The position numbers were made by a program, and so were the translations under genes. This document shows positions 41,020-50,417 of a stretch of DNA of 64,000 bases, in pieces (positions within the stretch are counted from its first letter, which is position 1; every line of letters begins with the position of its first letter). The notes under the pieces were generated by a model. That model did not search any database, had not been told where the DNA came from, and worked only from the letters and a program-made list of their open reading frames with translations. The stretch comes from Mesorhizobium sp. ES1-1 (lineage in GTDB: Bacteria; Pseudomonadota; Alphaproteobacteria; Rhizobiales; Rhizobiaceae), in the NCBI RefSeq assembly GCF_020164785.1, contig NZ_JAIUGX010000017.1:1-64000 (forward strand). The letters are read 5' to 3'.

Positions 41020-42108
41020 TCAGTCTTCGTGCATCTTCAACCAGCGCAGCACGAGAGCCTCCTCGTCATCGAGACCGGCTATCGCCCGCTTGCGCTTGTT
41101 GGCCTGCGCCATCTCTTCAGACAACCGCCCTTCCGACCAGGCCTCGAAAACCTGGGGATGGATGTAGCATTTGCGGCAGACGGCGCGTGTGTTGCCGAGC
41201 CGTTCGGCCACCTTGTCGATGACCTCGTTCATCACCCGCTTTTGCCTTGCCTGGCTTTCGGGCAATTGCGTCTGCGCGAACAGCGACGCGGCGTGGATGG
41301 TGCCGCCCCAGGTGCGGAAATGCTTGGAACTGAAGCGGGGACCAGCCGCCTCCTTGATATATCGGTTGACATCCTCGGAACGGACGGGCCGCCTGCTGCC
41401 ATCCTCGCCGATATACTGGAACAGTTTCTGGCCTGGCAAATCCTGCGCCCCCCGCACGATCCCGGCGATGCGGCGGTCGACCAGCTTGAGCCGCCATTCC
41501 TTGCCCGACTTGCCTTTGAAGGCGAAACGCAGGCTCGAACCGGTGATATCGACATGGCGGTCACGCAAGGTGGTGAGCCCGAAGCTCTTATTGTCACGGG
41601 CGTATGCGGCATTGCCGACCCGGATCATCGTGTTGTCGAGCAGCCAGACGATCGCGGCGACCACCCGCTCGAGCGGCAGGCCGTGCCGGCGCAGGTCCGC
41701 ATCGATCCGGCGCCGCAAGTCCGGCAGGATTTCGGCGAAGGCCACAAGGCTTGAGTATTTCGCCCCGTCTCGTTCCTCCGCCCATTGTGTGTGATACCGA
41801 TACTGCTTGCGTCCCCGTTGATCCCGCCCCGTCGCCTGAATATGCCCGTCGACATGTGGCGAGATCCAGACATCCGTCCATGCCGGCGGAATGACGAGCG
41901 CTTCGATACGCGCCCTGGTAATGTCCGATACAGGCCGTCCATCGGGCTGCTTGTAGGAAAATCCCTTGCCTGTTCTGAGACGACGGATACCCGGCTCGGC
42001 GTCGCTGACATAGGTCAGCGCGGTTTCGACGACCGCTTGCGGTCGCGCGGGCGCGGAATCCCCCTGCGCGACCGGCCCTCCAATATGCGTCTCTGATTTA
42101 TCCAACAC
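41020..42108 (-). CDS. DNA topoisomerase IB
   Basis: 362 residues of the poxvirus/bacterial type IB topoisomerase. The catalytic tyrosine lies in CRKCYIHPQVFE near the C-terminus; active-site basic residues occur in RVGNAAYARDNKSFGLTTLRDRHV, KGKSGKEW and FSSKHFRTWGGT (the Arg-His pentad region). It relaxes supercoils through a 3'-phosphotyrosine intermediate without ATP. Bacterial copies are accessory to gyrase. The N-terminal 40 residues are variable. It is transcribed alone, ahead of the YCII/ECF42 pair. Confidence 0.92.
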   Translation of the reverse strand: MLDKSETHIGGPVAQGDSAPARPQAVVETALTYVSDAEPGIRRLRTGKGFSYKQPDGRPVSDITRARIEALVIPPAWTDVWISPHVDGHIQATGRDQRGRKQYRYHTQWAEERDGAKYSSLVAFAEILPDLRRRIDADLRRHGLPLERVVAAIVWLLDNTMIRVGNAAYARDNKSFGLTTLRDRHVDITGSSLRFAFKGKSGKEWRLKLVDRRIAGIVRGAQDLPGQKLFQYIGEDGSRRPVRSEDVNRYIKEAAGPRFSSKHFRTWGGTIHAASLFAQTQLPESQARQKRVMNEVIDKVAERLGNTRAVCRKCYIHPQVFEAWSEGRLSEEMAQANKRKRAIAGLDDEEALVLRWLKMHED

Positions 42109-42238
42109 TTCGGCTCCAACGAGATGTCCGGAGATAAGCTACGGACAGGGCTGCCGGTTCCGAAGGCTGGTTGAAATGCAGTGTTTTGACCCGACGCGCA
42201 TGGGCCTTCCGCGCCTCAAGGCTGTTACAGCCTTGCTG

Positions 42239-43183
42239 TCACAGCGCGCTTTGCAGGTGGATTCGCGGCGTTGAGAACCAGCGTCGCGAGTTGATCTTGA
42301 GCCTGTAGCGCAGGCACCGCCAGGCATCCGACCGCCGCTTCGGCGCGGCCGCCGCCACCTCCAGGAATCGCGCCGCCCCGTCCAGGTCGCCGCGCGCATA
42401 GTGGACCCGGGCGATCTTGAGGGCGACGACGCCCTCCCTGGTTTTGAGGGCCGACATCGGGACGTTGCAATCGCCAAGCGTTCGCAAATGCCGGCGCCAT
42501 TGCAGGAAGCGACGCACCGGATCGATCATGAAACGATCGTCGGACCGTTGTGGCGACACCTCATAGACCATCACCGGCTGCTGGATCATGGCCAGCGAGG
42601 CCGTGCTCATCAGCCGGGCCCAAAACAGCGTGTCTTCGTCATAGGCCAGCCCCACCGGAAACCGTGTATCCCCAATCAGGCGTCGGGACGCCAGCACGCT
42701 ACCGACGGCGACGGAGCGTATGTCGCCTTTCACATAAGCCGAGGCGTTTGACAGGCATCCGGCCTGATAGCCGCTCGGCACCTTGATCTGCCGATCCTGG
42801 CCATTGACCCGGCGCCGATAGGCGCCCACGATCATGTCGGCTGTCGGTTGCTCCTCTGCGCGCCGCAACATGGCCCGCAATCCACCGGGCAGATGCAAAT
42901 CGTCGGCATCGATCAGGTAGACCCAGGGACGAACCGCTTCAGCCAAAGCCAGGTTGCGGGCGGCGCCGGCATCGCGGCAACTGGCGGGCAGCACACGCAG
43001 CGGCAGGGAAAGTCTCGCTGCGGCCTGCCGCGCCACATCGGCTGTGTCGTCGGTCGATGCATCATCGACCAGCAGGATTTCCCCGATGACTGCGGCTTCG
43101 CTGCCGAGCGAAGCCAGCGTTGCGGCGATAGTTGTCGATGCGTTGTGGGCGGGAATGACGACGCTGACTGCTTTCAACAACAA
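42239..43183 (-). CDS. Family 2 glycosyltransferase
   Basis: 314 residues of a GT-A fold. The nucleotide-sugar-binding segment is VVIPAHNASTTIAATLASLG, then LLVDDASTDDTADVA, and the metal-binding DxD appears as LIDADDLHLPGGL. No membrane helix is present at the N-terminus. The acceptor is unknown; a polysaccharide or lipid-linked sugar is likely. It lies 140 bp downstream of the transglutaminase gene on the same strand, so it could be co-transcribed with that operon, but the spacing is too wide to insist. Confidence 0.85.
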   Translation of the reverse strand: MLLKAVSVVIPAHNASTTIAATLASLGSEAAVIGEILLVDDASTDDTADVARQAAARLSLPLRVLPASCRDAGAARNLALAEAVRPWVYLIDADDLHLPGGLRAMLRRAEEQPTADMIVGAYRRRVNGQDRQIKVPSGYQAGCLSNASAYVKGDIRSVAVGSVLASRRLIGDTRFPVGLAYDEDTLFWARLMSTASLAMIQQPVMVYEVSPQRSDDRFMIDPVRRFLQWRRHLRTLGDCNVPMSALKTREGVVALKIARVHYARGDLDGAARFLEVAAAAPKRRSDAWRCLRYRLKINSRRWFSTPRIHLQSAL

Positions 43184-43323
43184 AACTCCGCGCCGAAGCG
43201 CATCTGAAAAAAACTACTGTTCCCGTCGCCGCGAATTCAGAGTAGCCTCCAAGTCGAGGTTTGAAAACCACTTTATCATCTTGAACTGGACCAAAGTATG
43301 ACCCGGCACGTCTCGGGCCGCCA

Positions 43324-44208
43324 TCAAGCCTTTTCTTGCTCTAAGGGGATGACGTCGACAGCCTGCTCGCCGACCTGTCCGCCAGTGGTTTTCAGCACCC
43401 CGACGATCGGCGCCACGTCGGAATAATCGCGCCCATATCCCACGGTAATGTGGTCGTTGCTGGCCCGCATTCCGTTGGTAGGGTCGAACTCCTGCCAGCC
43501 GGCATCGCGGCCGCACCACACCTTGACCCAGGCATGCATGGCGTCGGCGCCTTCCAGCCTGGGCTTGCCCTTGGGCGGAATTGTGCGCAGGAAGCCGCTG
43601 ACATAGCCGGCCGGGATCCCAAGCCCGCGCAGGCCCGAGATCATGATGTGCGAAAAATCCTGGCAGACGCCGCGCTTCAGCCTGAAAGCATCGCTGGCCT
43701 TGGTGCGCACCGTCGTCGCGTCGCCGTCATAGGTGAAATCGCGATGGATGCGATTGCACAGATCCATGGCGACGGCGGTGACCGAGCCGCCGATGCTCTC
43801 CCTCGCATAGGCTGTTATCGCGGGATCGATGCTTGAATTTCTGCTGCCGGCCAGAAAGTGGTGCGGCGAAGCCGGCGCCAGCGATCGCACGGCTCCGAGT
43901 TCCAGCCGCAGCCGGTCAATGTCGGGTGACACGTCGAGCCCCGGCTCCTGCCGCGCCACCGACACACGCGCGCTCATCCTGATGTCAAGGGCGTCATGCG
44001 CGTCGCGGAAGGCGATGGAGGTGACGTTGTTGCCGAAAAAGTCAAGGAAGTCGGACCGCTCCGTGGGTGCAGGGGCGAACGACAACGAGGCGGCGATCAC
44101 GCGCTGCACGCCTGAAATCGTCGATGGCAATACATGGACCTGGTGCCGTCCCCCGCCGGCCGCCGCGGCGTAATCATAATGAAGGTGAAGCCTGATATCG
44201 TAGAGCAT
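43324..44208 (-). CDS. Transglutaminase-like protein (operon gene 3)
   Basis: 294 residues. The N-terminal bacterial transglutaminase-like domain precedes the catalytic fold: C182 in KRGVCQDFSHIMISGL, His in DAMHAWVKVWCG and Asp in WQEFDPTNGM. These papain-like enzymes may cleave or transfer amide bonds. It ends an operon with an ATP-grasp/alpha-E gene and a DUF2126 transglutaminase gene. In that family context it is proposed to process peptides made by the ATP-grasp partner. Confidence 0.88.
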   Translation of the reverse strand: MLYDIRLHLHYDYAAAAGGGRHQVHVLPSTISGVQRVIAASLSFAPAPTERSDFLDFFGNNVTSIAFRDAHDALDIRMSARVSVARQEPGLDVSPDIDRLRLELGAVRSLAPASPHHFLAGSRNSSIDPAITAYARESIGGSVTAVAMDLCNRIHRDFTYDGDATTVRTKASDAFRLKRGVCQDFSHIMISGLRGLGIPAGYVSGFLRTIPPKGKPRLEGADAMHAWVKVWCGRDAGWQEFDPTNGMRASNDHITVGYGRDYSDVAPIVGVLKTTGGQVGEQAVDVIPLEQEKA

Positions 44209-44271
44209 GCGCTGCTTTCCTGTTTGGCGCAGGTTCGTTTCGCGCGAGCGTGCGAAACCTTTGCGACCAGC

Positions 44272-46683
44272 CTAGCCGAAATAGGCTTTGGCGAGACTGT
44301 TGTAGAGGCCGCCTATTTCGGTCGCGAGAGCGTCCAGCGCCTTCGCCGTCATGTCCGAAGGCTCCTTGATGGCGATCTGTGTGTTGAGCTGCAATATCGC
44401 CTTGGCCGCCGGCGACATATGCCCCTGCCCGCCCAGCGCTGGCAGCAGGCCGATCTCGGCCCTCAGCCTTTCGAGCTGGAACAGGATAGAGCGCGGGTTG
44501 AGGGGGTCGAGCGCCAGGAGATCGATCACCGTGCGCCGGCCGGCTTGCACCGGATACTGCCGGCGGTGGGTCATCACGCTGTCGCCGATCTCCAGCATCA
44601 TGTCGAGGGCGCCCTCCGGCGCATTGGCACTGGTCAGCCGGGACAATGTGCGCGCGATCTGGATGCCGCGCTCCAGGCGCCGGCCGATCTCGAGGAAGCG
44701 CCAGCCGGCGAAACGATACATATTCTCGTGCAGCAGGCCGGAGAAACCGGCGAGCTTCCGAAGAATGACCGTCATCGCCCTGGTTGCGTCGTCGCCTGGC
44801 GCCACCGTCGTCGCGAACTGGTAGTTGGTCTTGGACAGGTCCTTGAGCGCCAGCCAGCCATCGGGCGAGAAGCGGTCGCGGATCTGGCCGGCGCTGTAGA
44901 CAGCGCTGTCCAGCGTGCCGATCAATCCGGTTGGGATCGCCGTTTCGACGTCGATGCCGAAGGGTTCGAGATAATCCCTGACATCGGCCAGCAGAGGCAT
45001 GTCGGGATCGGAGGTTTCGGCCAGCCGCACATGATAGGCGCGCAGGATGCGCACGGTATCTTCCGAACGTTCGATGTAGCGGCCGAGCCAGGTCAGGTTC
45101 TCCGCCGCGCGGCTGGGCAGGCTGCCGGGCCTCGTGCGGTTGAAACTGTCGCTCTCCTGAGGCAGCAGCGTCTCACGCTCGACGGGCTTGTCGCTGACCA
45201 CCCAGACATCGGCCGCCTGGCCGCCGCGCTGCATGGCGATCGCCGTTGGGTCGAGCGACAGGCCGACGCGGGCAAAGCCGCCCGGCATCACCGTCCAACC
45301 CTCCGGCGTGCGTGCGAGATAGACACGCAGGCTGGCAGGCCGGGGCTCCAGCCGTCCGCCGGCATAGACCGGCGTCGTCGACAGCGTGACCGCTTCCTGG
45401 CCGACGAAGTTGCCCCCATCGCGTTCGATGCGCGCCACTAGCTCGGCCTGCTCCCCGTCCGTCAGCGCCGAGCCCAGTTTCGTCTGCTCGTCGTCCTCGA
45501 AGGCCAGGCGCGTCGACAGAGCCGGCCCGATCACCATGCGGCCGATATTGGCCAGCACATGCGCGCGCTCCGTCGCCTGCCCGCACCACCAGGTCGCGAC
45601 GCTTGGCAAGAGCAGCTCCTCGCCACGCAAGGCGCGCGCAATCTTGGGAAGGAAGGCGAGGAGCGCGCGCGTCTCCATCAAGCCGGATCCCAGCGCATTG
45701 ACGGTTGAGACCGCGCCATGGCGGATCGCCTCGACCAGTCCCGGCGTGCCGATCTGTGAATCCGGCCGCAGTTCGAGCGGATCGGCGAACGCCGCGTCGA
45801 GCCGCCGCCACAGCACGCTGATCGGTGCCAGGCCCGAAACCGTGCGCACCATCAGCCTGCCATCGGAAACGGTAAGGTCCTCGCCTTCCAGGAGCATGAT
45901 GCCGAGGTAGCGAGCGATATAAGCGTGTTCGTAATAGGTTTCGTTGAGCGGGCCAGGGGTCAGGATCGCGACTCGGCCGTCGCCGTCCCTGGCCATGCCG
46001 ATCAGCGCGTCGCGAAAGCGGCGGAAGAAGCCGGCCAGGCGGTGCACATGCATCTCGCCATAGATGTCCGACAGCGCCCTTGTCGTGGCGACGCGGTTCT
46101 CCAGGGCAAAGCCGGCGCCAGACGGCGCCTGCGTGCGGTCGCCCAGCACCCACCACTCCCCATTCGGTCCCCGCCCGAGCTCGAAGGCGCAAAAGTGCAG
46201 GAAATGGCCTTCGGGCGGCCTGATACCGACCATCGGCCGCAAATATTCGGGACTGGCGGCAATCAGCCCGGCCGGCAGGATGCCTTTTTCGACCAGCTGG
46301 TTCGGCCCGTAAATATCGGCGATGGTCTCCTCGAACAGCTCGGCACGCTGGATCAGACCGGCGCTGATTGCCTGCCACTCCCCGTCCTCGATCAGCAGCG
46401 GCACATGCGCCAGCGGCCATTCGCGCTCATTGGTGCCGGCCTTGTCATAGACACGGTAGTAGACGCCGGCATCACGCAGATACTGATCAGCGCGGGCAAA
46501 GCGCTGAGCGAGCCTTTCAGGCCCGATCTCGTCGAGCGACTCGATGAAATCCTTCCAGACCGGACGGGGATTGCCCGACGCGTCGACCATCTCGTCGACG
46601 ACGCCTTCGATCGGCTGGTAGTGCTCCAGCAGGCCGTGGATCCGCGGTTTGCCGCGTATCCTCTTATGATTCCCCTTTGTCAT
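44272..46683 (-). CDS. Circularly permuted ATP-grasp plus alpha-E domain protein (operon gene 2)
   Basis: 803 residues, a fusion of a circularly permuted ATP-grasp domain (about 1-480, with YRVYDKAGTNEREWPL and LGDRTQAPSGAGFALENRV, TPGPLNETYYEHAYIARYLG) and an alpha-E domain (about 500-800, with LGRYIERSEDTVRILRAYHVRL). The ATP-grasp part predicts ATP-dependent carboxylate-amine ligation. Fused and separate versions of these two domains recur with transglutaminases in bacteria. The genes are 6 bp apart from gene 1 and 63 bp from gene 3. The substrate is unknown. Confidence 0.9.
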   Translation of the reverse strand: MTKGNHKRIRGKPRIHGLLEHYQPIEGVVDEMVDASGNPRPVWKDFIESLDEIGPERLAQRFARADQYLRDAGVYYRVYDKAGTNEREWPLAHVPLLIEDGEWQAISAGLIQRAELFEETIADIYGPNQLVEKGILPAGLIAASPEYLRPMVGIRPPEGHFLHFCAFELGRGPNGEWWVLGDRTQAPSGAGFALENRVATTRALSDIYGEMHVHRLAGFFRRFRDALIGMARDGDGRVAILTPGPLNETYYEHAYIARYLGIMLLEGEDLTVSDGRLMVRTVSGLAPISVLWRRLDAAFADPLELRPDSQIGTPGLVEAIRHGAVSTVNALGSGLMETRALLAFLPKIARALRGEELLLPSVATWWCGQATERAHVLANIGRMVIGPALSTRLAFEDDEQTKLGSALTDGEQAELVARIERDGGNFVGQEAVTLSTTPVYAGGRLEPRPASLRVYLARTPEGWTVMPGGFARVGLSLDPTAIAMQRGGQAADVWVVSDKPVERETLLPQESDSFNRTRPGSLPSRAAENLTWLGRYIERSEDTVRILRAYHVRLAETSDPDMPLLADVRDYLEPFGIDVETAIPTGLIGTLDSAVYSAGQIRDRFSPDGWLALKDLSKTNYQFATTVAPGDDATRAMTVILRKLAGFSGLLHENMYRFAGWRFLEIGRRLERGIQIARTLSRLTSANAPEGALDMMLEIGDSVMTHRRQYPVQAGRRTVIDLLALDPLNPRSILFQLERLRAEIGLLPALGGQGHMSPAAKAILQLNTQIAIKEPSDMTAKALDALATEIGGLYNSLAKAYFG

Positions 46684-46689
46684 CGCCGA

Positions 46690-49600
46690 TCAGGCTCTCG
46701 CCGGCCGGCGAAGGTCAAGGGTCATCGGGAAATCTTCCGACGGCTGCTCTTCCCGCAGCACGTAAGCGGACGGCGTGTGGCCGCGCGGCTCGAAGCGGGC
46801 GAGCCGCCGTGCCTCCGCCTCATTGCCGTTGACCGGGAATGTATCGTAGTTGCGCCCGCCGGGATGCGCGACATGGTAGACGCAGCCGCCCACCGCACGG
46901 CCCGACCAGCGGTCATAGATGTCGAACACCAGCGGTGTATTGACCGGCAGCGCAGGGTGCAGGCCCGACGCCGGCTGCCAGGCCTTGAAACGCACGCCCG
47001 CCACCGCGACTTCGCGATTGTCCGTTACCTTCATCGGCACGATGCGGCCGTTGCAGAGGATGGCGTGGCGCTCCGGATTGAGACCTTCGGTTCTCACCTG
47101 CAGCCGCTCCACGGAGGAATCGACAAAGCGCACCGTACCGCCGATGGCGCCCTGCTCGCCCATGACATGCCACGGCTCCAGCGCCTGCCGCAGTTCCAGC
47201 TTGATGCCGGCATGCTGGACCTCGCCGCAGAACGGGAAGCGGAATTCGAGCTGGGCGTCGAACCACTCGGGCCGGAACTCGAACCCGTTGAGGTTGAGGT
47301 CGTCGAGCACGTCGAGAAAATCCGCCCAGACATAGTGCGGCAACATGAAACGGTCGTGCAGCGAGGTACCCCAACGGACGAAACGGCCCTCGAGGGGGCT
47401 TTTCCACGCCCGGGCTATGATCGCCCTGACCAGCAATTGCTGCGCCAGCGACATGCGCGCATTGGGCGGCATCTCGAAGCCCCGGAACTCGACAAGGCCG
47501 AGCCGGCCGGTCGGGCCATCGGGCGAGAACAGCTTGTCGATGCAAATTTCCGAACGGTGCGTGTTGCCGGTGACGTCCGTCAAAAGATTGCGGAACAGCC
47601 GGTCGACCAGCCACGGCAAAGGCGCATTGCCCTTATCCGGATGCGGCACCTGCGCCATGGCGATTTCGAGTTCGTAGAGCGAATCGTGGCGCGCCTCGTC
47701 GAAGCGCGGCGCCTGGCTGGTCGGGCCGATAAACAGGCCGGAAAACAAATAGGACAGCGACGGATGCCGCTGCCACTGCAGCACCAGGCTCTTCAACAAA
47801 TCGGGCCGGCGCAGGAATGGGCTGTCATTGGGCGTCGCGCCGCCAACGACGACATGGTTGCCGCCGCCGGTGCCGGTATGGCGGCCGTCGATCATGAACT
47901 TGTCGGCGCCAAGCCGCGTCAGGCGAGCCTCCTCGTAGATCGCCGTCGTCGTCGCCACGCAATCCTGCCAGTTGAAGGCCGGGTGGATGTTGACCTCGAT
48001 GACGCCGGGGTCGGGCGCGACCCGGATGACGTTGAGTCGCGGGTCATGCGGCGGGCCATAGCCCTCTATATGCACCGGCAGCCCGATCGCCCTCGCCGCG
48101 TTTTCGGCGGCGGCCACGAGTTCGAGGTAATCCTCCAGGGCCTCGACCGGCGGCATGAACACGCAAAGCCTTCCCTCGCGCGGCTCGACGGAAAGCGCTG
48201 TCCGCACCGCGCCGCCGATCTCGGTGATCTCCTGTTCGACGCGGTCCTGCTGGGCGCTGGCGGCGGTGAACGAGGCCGGCTGCTGGCGGCGTGCCATTTC
48301 GTCGGCGCCTTCGAGTTCGGCGGGCGCCGAGACGGGCAGCATCGCTTCACGCGTGGGCAGCGCGCCACGCGGCACCGATGGATCGACGGGAACGATGTAG
48401 GGGAACTGCGCTGGCGGCACATAGGGCAACGTCCCCAGCGGCAGCCGATAGCCGACAGGCGAATCGCCCGGCACCAGGAAGAGCCGCCCGCGCCGCGTCT
48501 TCCATCGCTCCGAACGCCATCGGGGGCCTGAGGCCTGGCTGTTCCAGCGCTGCACCGGCAGCACGTAGCCGGACGGCTTGGTCAGGCCGCGTTCGAACAC
48601 GCGCGTCATGCGGCTGCGTTCCTCCGGATCCTCCAATTTGGAGTTCGACGGATCGACGTTCTCCGGCAGCTTGCCTTCCTTGAGCAGCCATTCTGCCGGG
48701 TCCTCATAGGCTTCGCTGACCATGGTCCTGTCGATGCCGAGTTCGCCGGCAATGGCGGTCAGCAGGCTTTCGGCCTGTTCGGGGCCGACATCCGCCGAAC
48801 TGTTCTCCCGCGCGATAAGCGAAGGGTCGCTCCAGACCGGCTCGCCATCGGCGCGCCAGTAAAGCGAGAACGTCCAGCGCGGCAGGCTTTCGCCGGGATA
48901 CCATTTACCCTGGCCGTAATGCAGGAAGCCGCCCGGTGCAAAGCGTTCGCGCAGCCTGCGGATAAGCGCATCGGCCTTTTCGCGCTTCGTCGGCCCGACG
49001 GCCGCGGTATTCCACTCGGCCGATTCGAAATCGTCGATCGACACGAAGGTCGGCTCGCCGCCCATCGTCAGCCGCACGTCGCCGGCGGCAAGCGCCGCGT
49101 CGACCTTCCTGCCCAGCGCATCGAGAGCGCCCCAGCTTTCGTCCGAGAACGGCTTGGTGATACGGGGATGCTCGGCGATGCGGTCGACGCGCATCTCGAA
49201 GCCGAACTCCACATTGGCGAAGCTCGCCATGCCGGAGATCGGTGCCGCGTTGCGGAAATGCGGCGTGGCGGCGAGCGGCACATGGCTTTCGCCGGTGAGC
49301 AGGCCGGAGGTCGGGTCGAAACCGATCCAGCCGGCCCCGGGCAGATAGACCTCGCACCACGCATGCAGGTCGGTGAAGTCGACGGCGGTCCCCGGCGGTC
49401 CGTCAAGCGCCACAAGGTCTGGCTTGAGCTGGATCAGGTAGCCGGAGACGAAGCGCGCGGCGAAGCCGAGATTGCGCAGGATCTGCACCAGAAGCCAGCT
49501 CGAATCCCGGCACGATCCCTTAGCTGCCGCCAACGTTTCATCTGGCGAATAGACGCCCGTCTCCATGCGCACGATATAGGCGATCTCGCGCTGCAGCCTG

Positions 49601-50049
49601 GCGTTGAGATCGACAAGGAAATTGACGGTGTTCTTGGCACTGGTGTCGACGGTCTTGAGGAATGCGTCAAGCAGCGGACCGGCGGGCTCCGGCGTGCGGT
49701 AGATGGTAAGATCGTCGCGGATCTCTTCCGGGTAGTCGAACGGGAACCTCTCGGCCGAGGGCTCGACGAAGAAGTCGAACGGATTGTAGACTGTCATGTC
49801 GGCGACGAGATCGACCTCGATCTTCAATTCCGTCACCGGCTCCGGAAAGACGAAGCGGGCGAGGAAGTTGCCGTAGGGATCCTGCTGCAGATTGACGAAG
49901 TGGTTTGACGGCTCGACTTTCAGCGAGTGGCTGAGCACCTTGGTGCGCGAATGGGGCGCCGGTTGCAGCCTGATGATCTGCGGCCCGAGCACCACCGGCC
50001 GGTCATATTTGTAATGGGTCAGGTGATAGACGGCTGCCAGAATTGCCAT
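46690..50049 (-). CDS. DUF2126 transglutaminase protein (operon gene 1)
   Basis: 1,119 residues. The N-terminal transglutaminase domain holds the Cys in GSCRDSSWLLVQILRNLGF, the His in DLHAWCEVYLPGAGW and the Asp in GFDPTSGL. The remaining ~800 residues are DUF2126, with VRLTMGGEPTFVSIDDFES, FLHYGQGKWYPGESLPRW and GTGGGNHVVVGGATPNDSPFLRRPDLLKS. The charged glutamine-synthetase-like pattern suggests a ligase fold. It begins the operon. Function is unknown; co-occurrence with ATP-grasp supports a peptide-modification role. Confidence 0.9.
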   Translation of the reverse strand: MAILAAVYHLTHYKYDRPVVLGPQIIRLQPAPHSRTKVLSHSLKVEPSNHFVNLQQDPYGNFLARFVFPEPVTELKIEVDLVADMTVYNPFDFFVEPSAERFPFDYPEEIRDDLTIYRTPEPAGPLLDAFLKTVDTSAKNTVNFLVDLNARLQREIAYIVRMETGVYSPDETLAAAKGSCRDSSWLLVQILRNLGFAARFVSGYLIQLKPDLVALDGPPGTAVDFTDLHAWCEVYLPGAGWIGFDPTSGLLTGESHVPLAATPHFRNAAPISGMASFANVEFGFEMRVDRIAEHPRITKPFSDESWGALDALGRKVDAALAAGDVRLTMGGEPTFVSIDDFESAEWNTAAVGPTKREKADALIRRLRERFAPGGFLHYGQGKWYPGESLPRWTFSLYWRADGEPVWSDPSLIARENSSADVGPEQAESLLTAIAGELGIDRTMVSEAYEDPAEWLLKEGKLPENVDPSNSKLEDPEERSRMTRVFERGLTKPSGYVLPVQRWNSQASGPRWRSERWKTRRGRLFLVPGDSPVGYRLPLGTLPYVPPAQFPYIVPVDPSVPRGALPTREAMLPVSAPAELEGADEMARRQQPASFTAASAQQDRVEQEITEIGGAVRTALSVEPREGRLCVFMPPVEALEDYLELVAAAENAARAIGLPVHIEGYGPPHDPRLNVIRVAPDPGVIEVNIHPAFNWQDCVATTTAIYEEARLTRLGADKFMIDGRHTGTGGGNHVVVGGATPNDSPFLRRPDLLKSLVLQWQRHPSLSYLFSGLFIGPTSQAPRFDEARHDSLYELEIAMAQVPHPDKGNAPLPWLVDRLFRNLLTDVTGNTHRSEICIDKLFSPDGPTGRLGLVEFRGFEMPPNARMSLAQQLLVRAIIARAWKSPLEGRFVRWGTSLHDRFMLPHYVWADFLDVLDDLNLNGFEFRPEWFDAQLEFRFPFCGEVQHAGIKLELRQALEPWHVMGEQGAIGGTVRFVDSSVERLQVRTEGLNPERHAILCNGRIVPMKVTDNREVAVAGVRFKAWQPASGLHPALPVNTPLVFDIYDRWSGRAVGGCVYHVAHPGGRNYDTFPVNGNEAEARRLARFEPRGHTPSAYVLREEQPSEDFPMTLDLRRPARA

Positions 50050-50417
50050 GGGGCCCCGGAATTCAGCGTTTCAAAAAGAACTCGCCGGACCCTGACACAA
50101 CTAGCCGCGGTTCTCCAAGCAGAGATGTTGCGGTGCACGCAATCGGACGGCTTGTATTGATGCGCCGGGCCTTACCGACCGGGCAGGTCGACCCCAACTC
50201 CGTCTCGGCTTCGCCGAGCCACCTCTCCCCCGATCGACGGGGTAGAGGAAGGGCGCGAGCCGATTGCCGCCAGTCCCCTTCCTCACCCTCCGGCGGGGAG
50301 AGGCGGCGCCGCGAAGCGGCGACGGAGTGGGGGAAGGCGGGCCTCTTACCCGCGGTATTTGTCAGGGCAATCAGCAATCTTTCAGGCGCGCCCTGGCCTG
50401 CGTGGCGCTGGTCCCCC
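50050..50417. other. Intergenic region carrying the palindromic repeat
   Basis: 368 bp between the DUF2126 gene and gcdH. Apart from the repeat I see no gene. The segment before 50192 has the likely promoter for the transglutaminase operon on the minus strand. Confidence 0.5.
50192..50333. repeat. Long imperfect palindromic intergenic repeat (RIME-like)
   Basis: Left arm 50192-50230 and right arm 50295-50333 are inverted copies with a few mismatches; each arm folds into a smaller hairpin (GGCTTCGCC, CCGCTTCGCGG). Middle DNA has CCTCTCCCC and GGGGAGAGG blocks. It resembles the interspersed palindromic elements of Mesorhizobium/Rhizobium genomes. No second copy is in the window. Confidence 0.7.

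Noticed and set aside
45925..48531. 868-codon plus-strand frame
   Set aside because: Antisense across the ATP-grasp and DUF2126 genes, with no ribosome binding site or motif.
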